A stretch of DNA of 25,315 nucleotides from an uncultured Oscillochloris sp. GTDB taxonomy: Bacteria > Chloroflexota > Chloroflexia > Chloroflexales > Chloroflexaceae. Both the position numbers and the translations under genes were made by a program. Shown piece after piece: positions 1 to 9,941 of the stretch (positions are counted from its first letter, which is position 1; the number at the start of each line of letters is the position of its first letter). The notes below the pieces were generated by a model. It was given only the letters and a program-made list of their open reading frames with translations, did not search any database and was not told the origin of the DNA. Location of the stretch: positions 1-25,315 of the forward strand of contig CAIRFY010000392.1 of assembly GCA_903877945.1 (NCBI GenBank). The letters are read 5' to 3'.

Positions 1-50
1 ACACTACAGGGTGTGAATGGCGGGATTGAACCTCTTGGGCAAGAATCTCA

Positions 51-3000
51 TTACACTCCCTTCGCGCTTAGTACTGCGGCAATCACTGCCTGCTCATGTG
101 TTCCCAGCCACGGTTGTGGCACCCGCACGAGGCGCCAGCCCAGGAGACGGGCCGCATTATGCCGCTGGAGATCACGCTGCCATACCGCAGCGTCATTCAT
201 CCAGCGATCAGGGTCAACGAGGATGAGGGCCAGTCCACGGGTGTTATCATGGGCGAGCAGGTCGAGATGCGTTCCGTCGCTGAGGACGATTCGGCCACCT
301 GCGTGTAGTCTCTGGTCTTGTGCGGAGATGCGCGCGACAAAGGCGTGTGCCTCAGGCGGGATGGTCAGATACTCCACCGGCAACTCGCGAAGCTGACGGA
401 GCTGATCCCCGGTCATCGCAAGTGCTTCGCGAACAAGAGCGATAACATGATCTGGCCGCCCAATGACATCCCGATACGTGAACTCCAGAAGGTGACGACC
501 ACTTCCTTCAATGCTGTTGCGGCGGTCGAGATCCTCCACAATACGGGCGACTGTGTTGGTGTGAAACGCTCGTCCGTCGGTCTGGATCACTAACGGTGGT
601 TGGTCATACGTGAAGTCGGCCCGCGTGATGTAGCGGTTATCACTCGTTCGCAGAATCTGCTGCGTGGTGGGGAGTGGCAGCCCTGCCTGTTGGAGCAAGG
701 CGTAGAACGTCTCCTCAAGAAATGACTCAAATCGCGTGCGATCGGTGCGCGATGGGAGCGAGATGGCTTCACGTACAGCGGCCAGTTCGTCGAGCGCGTG
801 CAGCACCAGTTGTTTGTCGAGCAGGGCGTGATCGCGCTGGTTCCAGAACTCTTTCAGGCATCGGTAGCAGGCTCGCTTACATTCACACGCACGCAGATGC
901 TGGGCGACAAGCGCCGCCGCCTGTGGGAGTGACCTGGCGGTGCGCCAGAGATAGCCCGTTCCTCCTGGCATCGTATCGTACAGAACAAGGGTCGTGTGCC
1001 GTTTGTCGTCCACATAGGTGCGGCGAACGAATGAGGCGATCTCCGTGGGGCCGATGTAGAGTTGGCGCTGCATCCCTAGCTTCAGTGCCTGGGCAAAGGT
1101 GACGATCCACGCCTCATCGGTGGCGACATCCTCCGCGAGAGGAATTTCGATGACATCGCCCTGTATGGCGGCCCGTAAGTGGAGTTCTTTGACGATGCGG
1201 TCGCTGTTGTCGGAATCCCAGGTGACGACGCTACAGTTCGGCATATGGCCGGTAATACTCGCCCCTCCGTCCGCATGGTCAGCGCTGCGCGAATCGCGCC
1301 AGCGTCCACATTCCAGGCAGACCATGAAAGCGGTGGGCAGATCGTCTGCACGTCCCTTGAGCCCGTGATTATAGATCTCGATGGTGCGGCGACGGCTATA
1401 TTCGACGAGCCAGCGACCATAGGCAAAGGTGGTATCCCGAGGGTCTGGCTCCTGATCATGATCGCGCAGGTAGTGGACAACCTCGTAGCTCTCGCGTGTG
1501 CGGTACTCGTCTTCCTGGGAGATGGCGTCTCCGACCGTGCCGCGACATGCCTCGTAGTCAATCACCCGTGCGCTCTGGAGCGCCTTGTGGCAATGCGGGC
1601 ATGCCAAGGCCAAGGGGTCTTCGGTCGCATAGCTACACTGTTCACACCGCCGGTAGGTTCCCGCGTTGGCTGTGGGATCCTCGCGTGAGCCGCCTTTGAA
1701 GTAGACCCGCTGAACCTGCACTTTGCGCCCGCCCACGTAGACGATGTTCCCCGGCGCATACTCGGTGATGCCGACGGCGGCGGACTGCGTGAGTTCACGC
1801 TCCTTATCGTAGCGCAGGCTCACCACATCACCCGAGAATCCGTAGCGTGGCAGAAATCCCACTCGTGCGAGGTAGCTGAGCGGGTAGTAGCGCCGATCTT
1901 TTTCCAAGGCCATAAGCGCGCCGTTCAGTCGCTTCTCGCGCTCTTGCTCAACGGAGGTAGGCCGAATCTTTTGGCGGCTTTTACGCAGCTCTGCGTAGAT
2001 CTCGCGGTAACGTCGGCACCAGTGTTCAAAACCTGCACGCAGACCACCAACAAACTCACGCACGCGACCATCCACATAGTCGGGGGTGAGCCAGCCCAGC
2101 CCGCCTGCTCCCCGTTCGCGGACAAATGCCTCGGCCACCGACTGGTTAATGCTCGTCCCACGTCGCGCCAGTTCCTCCTGGAAAGGCATGAACACATCCT
2201 CGCGCAGGTCGCCTTCCTCTGTGCGGATCTCCTCCCACCTCGTAGGAACTTCCGTATCCAGCTTTTCCAGAATGAGTGAGTTAATATGGCGGTCAATGAC
2301 AACATGGTTGTCGAGCATGAAAAGCGGTGGGCGGATCGCGCCGCTGATCATCTCGTCTGGGTGCTGAAAGAAATAGCTGTCGTGCGGGCCTTGCCCCGCA
2401 TGGGCCAAGATGAGAGCAATACGACGTTTGCGCCCGGCACGCCCGGCGCGCTGCGCGTAGTTCGATGGCGTCGGCGGAATATTGCGCATCAGCAGAGCCG
2501 AGAGATCACCAATATCAACCCCCAGTTCCATCGTTGGCGTACAGACGAGAGCATTGATTCGTCCGGTCTTAAACTGTCCTTCGATCTTGACCCGCTCGTC
2601 GTTATCGAGCTGCCCGCTATGCTCAACCGGATACAGCCGCTCGATATTTCCGGCGCTGTAGATGTGTACATAGAAGCTCTCGTCCGGGTTGGGCGTATAC
2701 GGCTGAGGCATGCCGGGACAGCGGTAGGTCGCACATACCGGCACCCCTTCGGGAGATCGCACGTTGGAACTGCGCACCTGCCCACAGGTGGGGCAGCGAT
2801 AGCGATCACCTACGGTGGTGAGTACGATGCGCTTCTCGTCAATCTGATACCCCTTGGTGGTGAGTTTGCCGTATGCCGCAGAGATGCGGCCAACCGATTG
2901 CTCTTTGATATGCCCGCGCTGCGCCAGAAGGGCGACGATGCGATCAATCACGCCGGTCACCGCCACAGGGCTGAGCTGTGGAAAGGAGCGTGTGATCAGA

Positions 3001-5708
3001 TCGTAGATCGCCGTCCTGCGCGCAGCGGGCGTGTCTTTGTTGTACCACGCAAAGACCGTCGCAACATCGTTGCGTTTGTACTTTGTGGCGGCGAAGGCAA
3101 CCGGGCGGCGAGTCTCGCGGGTCGGTCGCACTTCTTTGTTGAGTACCGGGGTTGACTTTGTATCCAGGTAGTCGCGGAAAGGGCCGTAGTTCACCGCTTG
3201 GCGCACGCGCATCTGGTCGAGGAAGGTGTGGAGTAGGGTATGCAGCTCCTTCGCCGATGTCAGGCCGACGGTCGCAAAGTCCTCCAGGGCTGCCGCTGCG
3301 GTCTCATCGAGATGCTCGTAGGCAACCGTCGTCAGACCTTCCCGTTCAAGCGAGAAGCGACTCGCTGCACGGTCGGTGAACTCAACGGTGAGATCCCATT
3401 GCAGCCGCTTGATAATCTGGGCGAGCTGTGAGCCGCTGATTGATACGTCCGCCTCAAAGAATCCATCCTCAAGGTACTCAACATCGGAGAGCAGATTCGC
3501 GGCGTCCACTTCGCCGCGCCGATCCCGCGTGGCGGTAAACACGGTTCGCGCCAGATCCGGCAATGCAATCGGGCCATGACCCGCTCGCTCATGCTCGCGC
3601 AGGGTCTGATAGACAATCTGGCGCTGCGTGAAGACCTGATAGCGGTCGCGCAGGTAGCCCGCCTGTTGCGCGGTGTCTTGGCGACTATCCGCGAAGATCA
3701 AGAGCCGCTTCTCACCTGGCCCGCCGTCCGCTGATGACTCCAGGCACGGCATGAGGCTTTGCGTAAGCACGGCAATCGAGGGGGCGGCACCGCTGCGGAG
3801 CGGCGTGATGATCTCACGTCGGCGACCCCGTCCTCGGGCCTGACAGACCGGACATGTGCTGCCGTGAAGAAAGGCCATGAACACCGGCAGCGGCTCGCCG
3901 GTATAGCCAGAACAATCTTTGTTGATACAGCGGCGGTCGCCACCGTCATCTGGACGCGCATCGAGGCAGTGCGGGCAAACCAGATAATCACGGCCATGAA
4001 ATGGGGGCAGGTCGTCTCCCTCACCCTCCTCATCGCCCTCGTTCACGGTGACCCCAACACTCTTGGGCATCAGGAACATCCGCTCGTGCCCCTCCATGTC
4101 GCTTTCAGCCTGGAGCCGCACCGCTCCGATCATGTCAATCGAGAGTTTGTTGGCGGGGCGGCGCGTACCCTTTTTGTCGTAGAGCGCCACATCAGGGACG
4201 CGAAAGAGGGCGATGCGGTAATCGGCCCCGCAGGAGCGGCAGAGTCCCAGGGTCAGCGCACGCGCCGGATCTGACTCTGCGTGGCTACAGACGCTGGCCC
4301 CGTCGGTCAGCAGTTTCTCGCAGCGATGATCCAGACAGACGCCCAGCGGGGTCAGGCTGCGCACAATCTGGTGAATTTTGGGCCGAAAGCGCGGCAGAAG
4401 CTCACCCTGATCATCGCGACGAAGGGCGACGCTGCCCAGGAGCAGCAGCGCCATCACCTCACGCTCGATCTGCTCTCGGCTGCACCCGATCCGGCCGGGA
4501 AGACTCCCGTACTCACGGGCGACATCTGACATGGCCCGGGGGCGAAGCAGCAGCCGCTCAAGTTCGGCAAAAGACCGAAGCTCGCTGATTGCGCGATAGA
4601 GCGCCACTCCGACATCCTCATCGCCTTCTAGAGTAATACCGAGGACGGCATGGGCCAGGTGGCGAATCTGCGCAGGTACGTCTGGATCGAAGCCGTGGAG
4701 ATCCGCGCTGCTCAGTGTGGGGGGCGGGTGAAGTTCTCTCTCCGCAGGTTGGCGCGGCTCTTCATACTGCTCCTGGACGAGTGCGTCAGCAGCGAATGGT
4801 TCGCCAAACAACTCGGCGGCGAATTCGAGCAGGCGAACCTCACCCGATTGGTCACCTGCGCTCACAACGGTAGCACTGGTGCCGATACAGATAAGTTCGC
4901 CGGGACGCAGCCCAGTATGCTCCTTGAACCGCCGAATCAGGCACGCGACTTCGGCACCGAGGATGCCCGTGTAGGTATGAACCTCATCAAGGACGAGATA
5001 GCGCGGTTTGACGCCCTGGAAAATCTTCTGGTCTTGCTTGCGCAGCAGCAGCAGTTCAAGCATCACATAGTTAGTGAGCAGAATCTGCGGTGGGTCGGCC
5101 CAGATCTCTTGGCGGGTGTAGCGCTCCTCGGCAGGCGAACCGGGCGGGCGGGGCAGCCCGCGCTCGATGGCGTCTTGGTCGTTAAAGGGCGTATCGCCGC
5201 TGTAGCGTCCGAAGGTCACACCCGTGCCCGCCAGCAGACGGCGCAGGCGCTCAAGCTGATCGTTGGCCAGGGCGTTCATCGGGTAGATGAGCACCGCCCG
5301 CACGCCGCGCTCGTCCTGGTGGCGCAGGCAGTCATCCACGATGGGCAGCAGAAACGCCTCCGTCTTCCCTGAGCCGGTTCCTGTGGCGACAATCGTGTTT
5401 CGGCTCGACCCCACCGCGATGCCGAGTCGCCGCGTCGCTGCTGCTTGGTGGGCGAAGATGGCATCAAAGCCCCAGTGCGCGTGTGTCACCAGGGAGCCAA
5501 GCACGCCATCCGCCACTAGCTCGCTCAGGCTCCCGCCGCTAAGGAAAGGTCGGGCCAGTGAGACAAACGCCTCCTGCCAGAGCAACTTTTCCGTATCAAT
5601 CAGGTGCCCGATCCGCGCCTTCAGCGCAGGGTCGCGCACAAGGAAGCTGGTTTCGATATAGTGTCGGTAGTCCTCGCGGACGGACTCGGCGGCGGCAAAG
5701 GGTTGCAT
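51..5708 (-). CDS. Giant SF2 DEAD/DEAH helicase with DUF1998 and C-terminal Vsr/DUF559-like nuclease domain
   Basis: An 1885-residue superfamily 2 helicase, last gene of the defence operon. Lobe 1 shows ATGTGSGKTE (about residue 110), motif Ia YPMNALANDQ, LLTNYVMLE, the Walker B DEVH (about 241) and GTSAT. Lobe 2 shows TPTMELGVDIGD and QRAGRAGRKRR (about 1090). Between the lobes is a roughly 600-residue insert with Cys pairs suggesting zinc ribbons: CRSC (492), CPHC...C...C (577-600), CPVC (622) and CPTC (975). Another pair follows at about 1360-1375. The DUF1998 hallmark YDTMPGGTGYLW (about 1582) and CYRCL (about 1615) follow. Residues about 1650-1770 resemble a Vsr/DUF559 endonuclease (ADFTY, QTDGRAFH, DLDRRNSIEG). 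Helicase and DUF1998 are separate in DISARM (DrmA, DrmB) but fused in Druantia DruE and MrfA/YprA. The start is supported by AGAGGA six bases before ATG. The role in defence is inferred from family and neighbours. Confidence 0.9.
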   Translation of the reverse strand: MQPFAAAESVREDYRHYIETSFLVRDPALKARIGHLIDTEKLLWQEAFVSLARPFLSGGSLSELVADGVLGSLVTHAHWGFDAIFAHQAAATRRLGIAVGSSRNTIVATGTGSGKTEAFLLPIVDDCLRHQDERGVRAVLIYPMNALANDQLERLRRLLAGTGVTFGRYSGDTPFNDQDAIERGLPRPPGSPAEERYTRQEIWADPPQILLTNYVMLELLLLRKQDQKIFQGVKPRYLVLDEVHTYTGILGAEVACLIRRFKEHTGLRPGELICIGTSATVVSAGDQSGEVRLLEFAAELFGEPFAADALVQEQYEEPRQPAERELHPPPTLSSADLHGFDPDVPAQIRHLAHAVLGITLEGDEDVGVALYRAISELRSFAELERLLLRPRAMSDVAREYGSLPGRIGCSREQIEREVMALLLLGSVALRRDDQGELLPRFRPKIHQIVRSLTPLGVCLDHRCEKLLTDGASVCSHAESDPARALTLGLCRSCGADYRIALFRVPDVALYDKKGTRRPANKLSIDMIGAVRLQAESDMEGHERMFLMPKSVGVTVNEGDEEGEGDDLPPFHGRDYLVCPHCLDARPDDGGDRRCINKDCSGYTGEPLPVFMAFLHGSTCPVCQARGRGRRREIITPLRSGAAPSIAVLTQSLMPCLESSADGGPGEKRLLIFADSRQDTAQQAGYLRDRYQVFTQRQIVYQTLREHERAGHGPIALPDLARTVFTATRDRRGEVDAANLLSDVEYLEDGFFEADVSISGSQLAQIIKRLQWDLTVEFTDRAASRFSLEREGLTTVAYEHLDETAAAALEDFATVGLTSAKELHTLLHTFLDQMRVRQAVNYGPFRDYLDTKSTPVLNKEVRPTRETRRPVAFAATKYKRNDVATVFAWYNKDTPAARRTAIYDLITRSFPQLSPVAVTGVIDRIVALLAQRGHIKEQSVGRISAAYGKLTTKGYQIDEKRIVLTTVGDRYRCPTCGQVRSSNVRSPEGVPVCATYRCPGMPQPYTPNPDESFYVHIYSAGNIERLYPVEHSGQLDNDERVKIEGQFKTGRINALVCTPTMELGVDIGDLSALLMRNIPPTPSNYAQRAGRAGRKRRIALILAHAGQGPHDSYFFQHPDEMISGAIRPPLFMLDNHVVIDRHINSLILEKLDTEVPTRWEEIRTEEGDLREDVFMPFQEELARRGTSINQSVAEAFVRERGAGGLGWLTPDYVDGRVREFVGGLRAGFEHWCRRYREIYAELRKSRQKIRPTSVEQEREKRLNGALMALEKDRRYYPLSYLARVGFLPRYGFSGDVVSLRYDKERELTQSAAVGITEYAPGNIVYVGGRKVQVQRVYFKGGSREDPTANAGTYRRCEQCSYATEDPLALACPHCHKALQSARVIDYEACRGTVGDAISQEDEYRTRESYEVVHYLRDHDQEPDPRDTTFAYGRWLVEYSRRRTIEIYNHGLKGRADDLPTAFMVCLECGRWRDSRSADHADGGASITGHMPNCSVVTWDSDNSDRIVKELHLRAAIQGDVIEIPLAEDVATDEAWIVTFAQALKLGMQRQLYIGPTEIASFVRRTYVDDKRHTTLVLYDTMPGGTGYLWRTARSLPQAAALVAQHLRACECKRACYRCLKEFWNQRDHALLDKQLVLHALDELAAVREAISLPSRTDRTRFESFLEETFYALLQQAGLPLPTTQQILRTSDNRYITRADFTYDQPPLVIQTDGRAFHTNTVARIVEDLDRRNSIEGSGRHLLEFTYRDVIGRPDHVIALVREALAMTGDQLRQLRELPVEYLTIPPEAHAFVARISAQDQRLHAGGRIVLSDGTHLDLLAHDNTRGLALILVDPDRWMNDAAVWQRDLQRHNAARLLGWRLVRVPQPWLGTHEQAVIAAVLSAKGV

Positions 5709-5768
5709 GGGTGTTCCTCTACGCTAGGCAACTGGTTACGGTCGCACTACCAATTTGCCCCATCTGTA

Positions 5769-7823
5769 TCAGCGCCGACCGTGCTCGTACGAACGATTAC
5801 ATGACGCACACTTGAGTCGCTGGTTAGTCGGATCAACATCAAAGAAGTCGTCTGATGTGTCGGAGAAGGTGATCTTAGTTACATACACATCGTCACCCTG
5901 GCACCAGCGACCGCAGTGATTGACCCACCAACTGTTGTTGCATGTCGGGCAGTGATATTTACCTTCCCATTCAGTTTTTTTGCCATTGGGACGGTCAGGT
6001 TTAGGCGTATGAACCGCACATATCGGCCGGGCAGGCGGATCATGATTCCAGCAGATGTCATAGATGCCAAGGTGCATTCGCATAAACATCGTGAAGAGGC
6101 GCCGCAGATTCACGACATGCAAGGCATGGCTGTTGGGGACGAGCGGGATGGCTCCATATTGATTTCTGTGACCGGCTGAGCCGTAATCGCGAAAGCGCCT
6201 TTCGTCATCGTGTGAATGGACGATAAAGGCGGCACGGATTACCTGGCGTAGCGTATCAACGCCTTCCAGTTCGATCCATGGCCCTTCGCGCTCTGATCGT
6301 CGCTGGAGTCGCAGGTATTTCTGATGGGCGACTTCCTCAACATCTGCCTCGTACGGCCAGCAGCCGGGGGCGTCATAATCGCGATACTTAGCGTCGATGA
6401 TGAGAATGAATCGTTCATCACCATAGATGAACTCGACCATAATATCTGGGCAGAGCCCGCCAGTACTCCCGCCTATTCTTGGCTCGTAGGATAGCTCTAC
6501 ACGAACAACACCGCCAGCAAATCCGTAGATTTCCGAGTCACCGATAAGGAGCAGGCGCGATCCTGGGCAAAACCTGAAAGAGCGCCCATCAATCATCGAC
6601 TCGATACCAGCAGACTGGGGTTCGGGGGCGAATCCTAACCGGCGAAGCTCCAGATAAACCTGGAGGAACACCCAGTACTCGTACAGCTTTGAGGTGCGCT
6701 CAATCGGCACGTGGTCGAGCATGGCCTCGAACCGCTGTTGCTCGTCGGCCTGCACATCGCGTCGAACCGTGCCATAGTGTTCGTACAGAGCGTTGTACGC
6801 CGGGTCGCGCAGCAGGACAAGTGTTGGGCTTACCCTGAAGGCCGGGTCAGAAGTTACCCCTTCGAGAAACGGTCGCCGTCGCAACGTCTGGACTTCGCGG
6901 GCATAGCTTGTTGCATCGGCACGGTACTGTGGTAGCTGCTCGTCGTAGACATGCGTGAATTCCCGATGTAGTTGTTCGAGTTGAGCGATCTGTTGCCGAC
7001 GGAATTCCTGGCGTTCTCTGGCACCATCTTCACGTAACATATCGGGGGCGGTGCGGAGATCTGCAATACGGCGAGTTACTTCCCCCATGCGCTGGGTGAG
7101 GACGTGGGCGAATCGCTCCGGCAAATCGTCAAGATAGCGTAGGAGCCAGTCGAAGATGTGGATCAGAAAGCGATTTTCGTAGAGGTCGTAGCGCTCGACA
7201 TGGGTGTAGGTGAGGGTTTTGCCATCCCGGCTATCTCCGTGGATTGCCTGCCAACGTATCGTGCAGGCATCAACCCGGCGTGCCCGTTCCTCGCGCTCCA
7301 TACCGTACTGCTTGCCAACGGTGCGATGTGGTGCGCGCTCAATGGCGGCGATGTCATTTTTCAGTTGCTCTATATAGGCCCTGATGGTTCGGAGTCGGCG
7401 ATCATAGAAGTCTACGAACACATAGTGCCGTGACTCCTCATTTGAACGCACGGCAGTCGCATCCTGTGAGGCAAGCGAGATCAGGTATTTGAGATCCTGG
7501 ATGAGATAGCGGTACTGCTCAACAGAGAAGTGCCCGCGCATAATCGCCAGATACCCTGTGGCGTACTGTTTGCCTTGGAAGAAGATGGTGATCGCAACCT
7601 CGCCGATCCGACCGTGTTCGCTTTTGTTTGCACCAAAGGTGAAGCTATTCCCTCGCCGCTTAAGCCACTGCCCATCCACAGACATCTTGAAATCACGTAC
7701 ATCAACATCCGACGGGAGATGGAGGAACAGCGGGTAAGACTCGTACTCGCCGATCTCCAATGGGTCGCCTGAGAGTGTGCCCAGGTACTCCTTGTGCTGG
7801 TTACAGACCTCAATCGTCCACAT
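5769..7823 (-). CDS. DUF2357 / McrC-like PD-(D/E)XK nuclease with C-terminal zinc ribbons
   Basis: A 684-residue protein, probably the nuclease partner of the McrB-like ATPase encoded just upstream. The middle carries YDLYENRF (about residue 215), the signature of DUF2357/McrC-type proteins. It is followed by a helical region and then TSKLYEYWVFLQVYLELRRLGF, typical of the entry into the nuclease domain. The catalytic PD-(D/E)XK core is visible as CPDIMVEF (about 458) and IIDAKYRDY (about 478), giving the PD...DxK pattern, so the active site looks intact. The C-terminus adds two Cys clusters, CPTCNNSWW...C...C (about 625-640) and CASC (about 675), likely zinc ribbons. These are unusual for McrC and may bind nucleic acid. 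The start overlaps the end of the McrB-like gene by 14 bases, which implies translational coupling. In McrBC the AAA ring drives this nuclease; the modified or foreign substrate here is unknown. Confidence 0.88.
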   Translation of the reverse strand: MWTIEVCNQHKEYLGTLSGDPLEIGEYESYPLFLHLPSDVDVRDFKMSVDGQWLKRRGNSFTFGANKSEHGRIGEVAITIFFQGKQYATGYLAIMRGHFSVEQYRYLIQDLKYLISLASQDATAVRSNEESRHYVFVDFYDRRLRTIRAYIEQLKNDIAAIERAPHRTVGKQYGMEREERARRVDACTIRWQAIHGDSRDGKTLTYTHVERYDLYENRFLIHIFDWLLRYLDDLPERFAHVLTQRMGEVTRRIADLRTAPDMLREDGARERQEFRRQQIAQLEQLHREFTHVYDEQLPQYRADATSYAREVQTLRRRPFLEGVTSDPAFRVSPTLVLLRDPAYNALYEHYGTVRRDVQADEQQRFEAMLDHVPIERTSKLYEYWVFLQVYLELRRLGFAPEPQSAGIESMIDGRSFRFCPGSRLLLIGDSEIYGFAGGVVRVELSYEPRIGGSTGGLCPDIMVEFIYGDERFILIIDAKYRDYDAPGCWPYEADVEEVAHQKYLRLQRRSEREGPWIELEGVDTLRQVIRAAFIVHSHDDERRFRDYGSAGHRNQYGAIPLVPNSHALHVVNLRRLFTMFMRMHLGIYDICWNHDPPARPICAVHTPKPDRPNGKKTEWEGKYHCPTCNNSWWVNHCGRWCQGDDVYVTKITFSDTSDDFFDVDPTNQRLKCASCNRSYEHGRR

Positions 7824-9849
7824 GGCGGAAGATTTCCCAGTAGTTGAGCGGGTTCATCTGCTCCAAGATCTTAATCTTCTCGGCGGCCCGCTCGTAGCGG
7901 TCATCGCAGAAGTCACGTAGCTCGCTGAACATCCGGTCGTGAGCCACGACACGAATGCCGCGCAGCTTGGGTAGCACCTTCTGAACAATCTGGATATCAA
8001 CGATGTCGTCAGCCTCAACCCCGGTGAAGATGCCTCCCTCGAGTGCGCTGGCACAGTAGTCTTCGATCTGGCGCTTGACGCGGTGGCCAAAATGGAAGCC
8101 GCCAATCTTGAGGATGCGGTTGATCTGATCGAACCATACGCTATCTAGTGGTACGTCCCCTCGTATTAGTCGGTACTCCGCGAGCTGTGTTGTTGTGAGC
8201 TTGGTCGGCGGGAGCGGTGTCCTGTCGGTGGGCACGTCTGCGAAGGACACGTGCTCGAACTGCATGATCTGTATACGATCAAGTACCTTGTCGCTGAATG
8301 GCTGGGTCGTCTCGTCAATATTCACGGTGCCGCAGATCAAGACGTTTGCCGGAATCTCAATCGTGTGACGGTAGGCGTGAATATTGCCCTCGCGCAATTC
8401 GAGTTCTCTGTGCGGTAACTTGCCTTCCTGAGCGGCCTTCTGGTCATACTTCAGCAGTTCCTTGCGCAGATTCCACTCGGCCTCACTGTAGAGTTGAAGG
8501 GTGCGATTTTTCTGATCCATCACGCTCAGGAGATCGGAGAGATAGTACTCGACCCGCGAGAGGTTCATCTCGTCAAGGCAGATGAAGTAGAGATGATCAG
8601 GGTTGGACCGGGCATCAATCAGTGCGTCGAGAAATGGAGTCGAGTGATAGGTTCGCTTGTCGGGGTTGTAGAATCCGCATAGGTCGGCGGTGTCGGTCCA
8701 GTTGGCCTTCACCGCAATTGACACGAACTTGGCGCTGACCGCCTCAGCAAAGAGCCTCGCCAGCGACGACTTGCCTGTGCCAGAAAGCCCCGATAGCACC
8801 ACAAGTGCGCCAGATTTGAGGCAGGTGTAGAAGTTGGCGATGGTGTTGGGGTCAAACTGGTAGCCCTCTGCCGCAATGTAACTGCGCACATGGCTGATGA
8901 GTTCCGGCTCGCTGTCACATTGTATAGGGGTCACCAACGGCGAATTCTGCACGCGATCTCGAATTCCCCAGGTCTCAAGTTTGCGAATGAGCGCGTCATT
9001 CATTCGTACAACGCCTGCCTGTCGTGCATTGAGTTGCTGTGTTGCCTGCTCGACTTTGCTCCGATCCTCAACAAGCTGTCCCTCACGTCCCTCCAGGTTC
9101 CGGCGCTGCTGCTCCAATTCCTGGCGCTGCTGTTCGAGTTCTTGCTGAGACTGCACCAGCCGTTCCTCACGCTGTTGCACCTCTGCCTGCTGCCGCCGCA
9201 GTTCCTCACGATAATGATCAACCGATTGGCGATCTCGGTCGAGGTCGCTCCGTCGTTTGAGCAGGATGATCTCGTCTTCCTTGATGCTCTGCTCACGCTG
9301 ATCGAGATCCTCGGTTCGCGCATCGAGGTCACGGGTTTGGGCTTCGGAGCGCAGCCGTAGGCGCTTTTCAAGTTCCTCATCGTAGTCTTCGATGAGGAAG
9401 AAGCGGCTGCTGAAGCTACAGAGCGTGAGTGGTCTCCCCGCAGCCTTCTCCGCAGCCAGCCGCTGGAGATTTTCGATAGACTGCACATTATCTGTCTGCT
9501 CCTGGGCAGGCCAGATGAAACCGCCGCGTGCCTCGATCAGGTGCTTGTTCTGGCGCTGGCGTTGCTTCGGGGCGAGCTTGGCGTGAAATACGACCCACTC
9601 ATATTTTTTAAGATGGAGTTCCTGGTTAGGGAATCGCACATCGTTGACCGGCTCTCCATTCGGGTAGAGCAGCAGATTGTCGCCATCGGATACATGAAGA
9701 ATGCCCCAATCGCCGTCATCTATAACTCGCCCGAGCAGAAATCCTTGAGGTGGCCATGCGGTGATCTGAGCCTGGGGGACGGTCGTTACGGGCTGTGCCG
9801 AACGGGCGAGTGGCGTGGTGTCGGGTGAATAGTTGACTGGTTCGTTCAT
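7810..9849 (-). CDS. McrB-like AAA+ NTPase with N-terminal OB-like region and long coiled coil
   Basis: A 679-residue motor protein of the McrB family. The AAA+ module shows Walker A GLSGTGKSSLARLFAEA (about residue 357), Walker B ICLDEMNLSRVEYYLSDLL (about 426) and the McrB-type CGTVNIDETTQPFSDKVLDR (about 508), which carries the sensor and arginine-finger region. Residues about 160-283 are rich in Glu, Gln and Arg with heptad character (DLDQREQSIKEDE, LEQQRQELEQQRRNLEG) and should form a long coiled coil. Residues about 35-100 (GRVIDDGDWGILHV...) look like a small beta-barrel, perhaps cold-shock/OB-like; this is weak. The ATG at 9849 is preferred over a TTG 30 bases upstream because AAGGA lies five bases before it. 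McrB proteins usually carry a modified-DNA reader at the N-terminus; none is recognised here. The partner is the DUF2357 nuclease, whose gene overlaps this one by 14 bases. Confidence 0.9.
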   Translation of the reverse strand: MNEPVNYSPDTTPLARSAQPVTTVPQAQITAWPPQGFLLGRVIDDGDWGILHVSDGDNLLLYPNGEPVNDVRFPNQELHLKKYEWVVFHAKLAPKQRQRQNKHLIEARGGFIWPAQEQTDNVQSIENLQRLAAEKAAGRPLTLCSFSSRFFLIEDYDEELEKRLRLRSEAQTRDLDARTEDLDQREQSIKEDEIILLKRRSDLDRDRQSVDHYREELRRQQAEVQQREERLVQSQQELEQQRQELEQQRRNLEGREGQLVEDRSKVEQATQQLNARQAGVVRMNDALIRKLETWGIRDRVQNSPLVTPIQCDSEPELISHVRSYIAAEGYQFDPNTIANFYTCLKSGALVVLSGLSGTGKSSLARLFAEAVSAKFVSIAVKANWTDTADLCGFYNPDKRTYHSTPFLDALIDARSNPDHLYFICLDEMNLSRVEYYLSDLLSVMDQKNRTLQLYSEAEWNLRKELLKYDQKAAQEGKLPHRELELREGNIHAYRHTIEIPANVLICGTVNIDETTQPFSDKVLDRIQIMQFEHVSFADVPTDRTPLPPTKLTTTQLAEYRLIRGDVPLDSVWFDQINRILKIGGFHFGHRVKRQIEDYCASALEGGIFTGVEADDIVDIQIVQKVLPKLRGIRVVAHDRMFSELRDFCDDRYERAAEKIKILEQMNPLNYWEIFRHVDD

Positions 9850-9854
9850 TGCTA

Positions 9855-9859
9855 TCCTT
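9855..9859 (-). promoter_or_regulatory. Ribosome binding site that decides the McrB-like start
   Basis: On the minus strand AAGGA lies five bases before the ATG at 9849. The alternative upstream TTG at 9879 has no purine-rich sequence before it, so the shorter product is preferred. Confidence 0.7.
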
Positions 9860-9941
9860 GGTTGACAGGCCCGGAACAACGTTTCATCGCAGTAGAAGCA
9901 TCCGCCATGGGACTCAACCCCTCGGCTACCCCGTACGAATG

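Noticed and set aside
2286..3155. 289-codon plus-strand frame opposite the giant helicase
   Set aside because: It lies entirely over the helicase lobe 2 region with conserved motifs. The translation is unrelated to any family I know and has no ribosome binding site.
9850..9879. TTG start at 9879 for the McrB-like protein
   Set aside because: No ribosome binding site precedes it, whereas the ATG at 9849 has AAGGA at good spacing.
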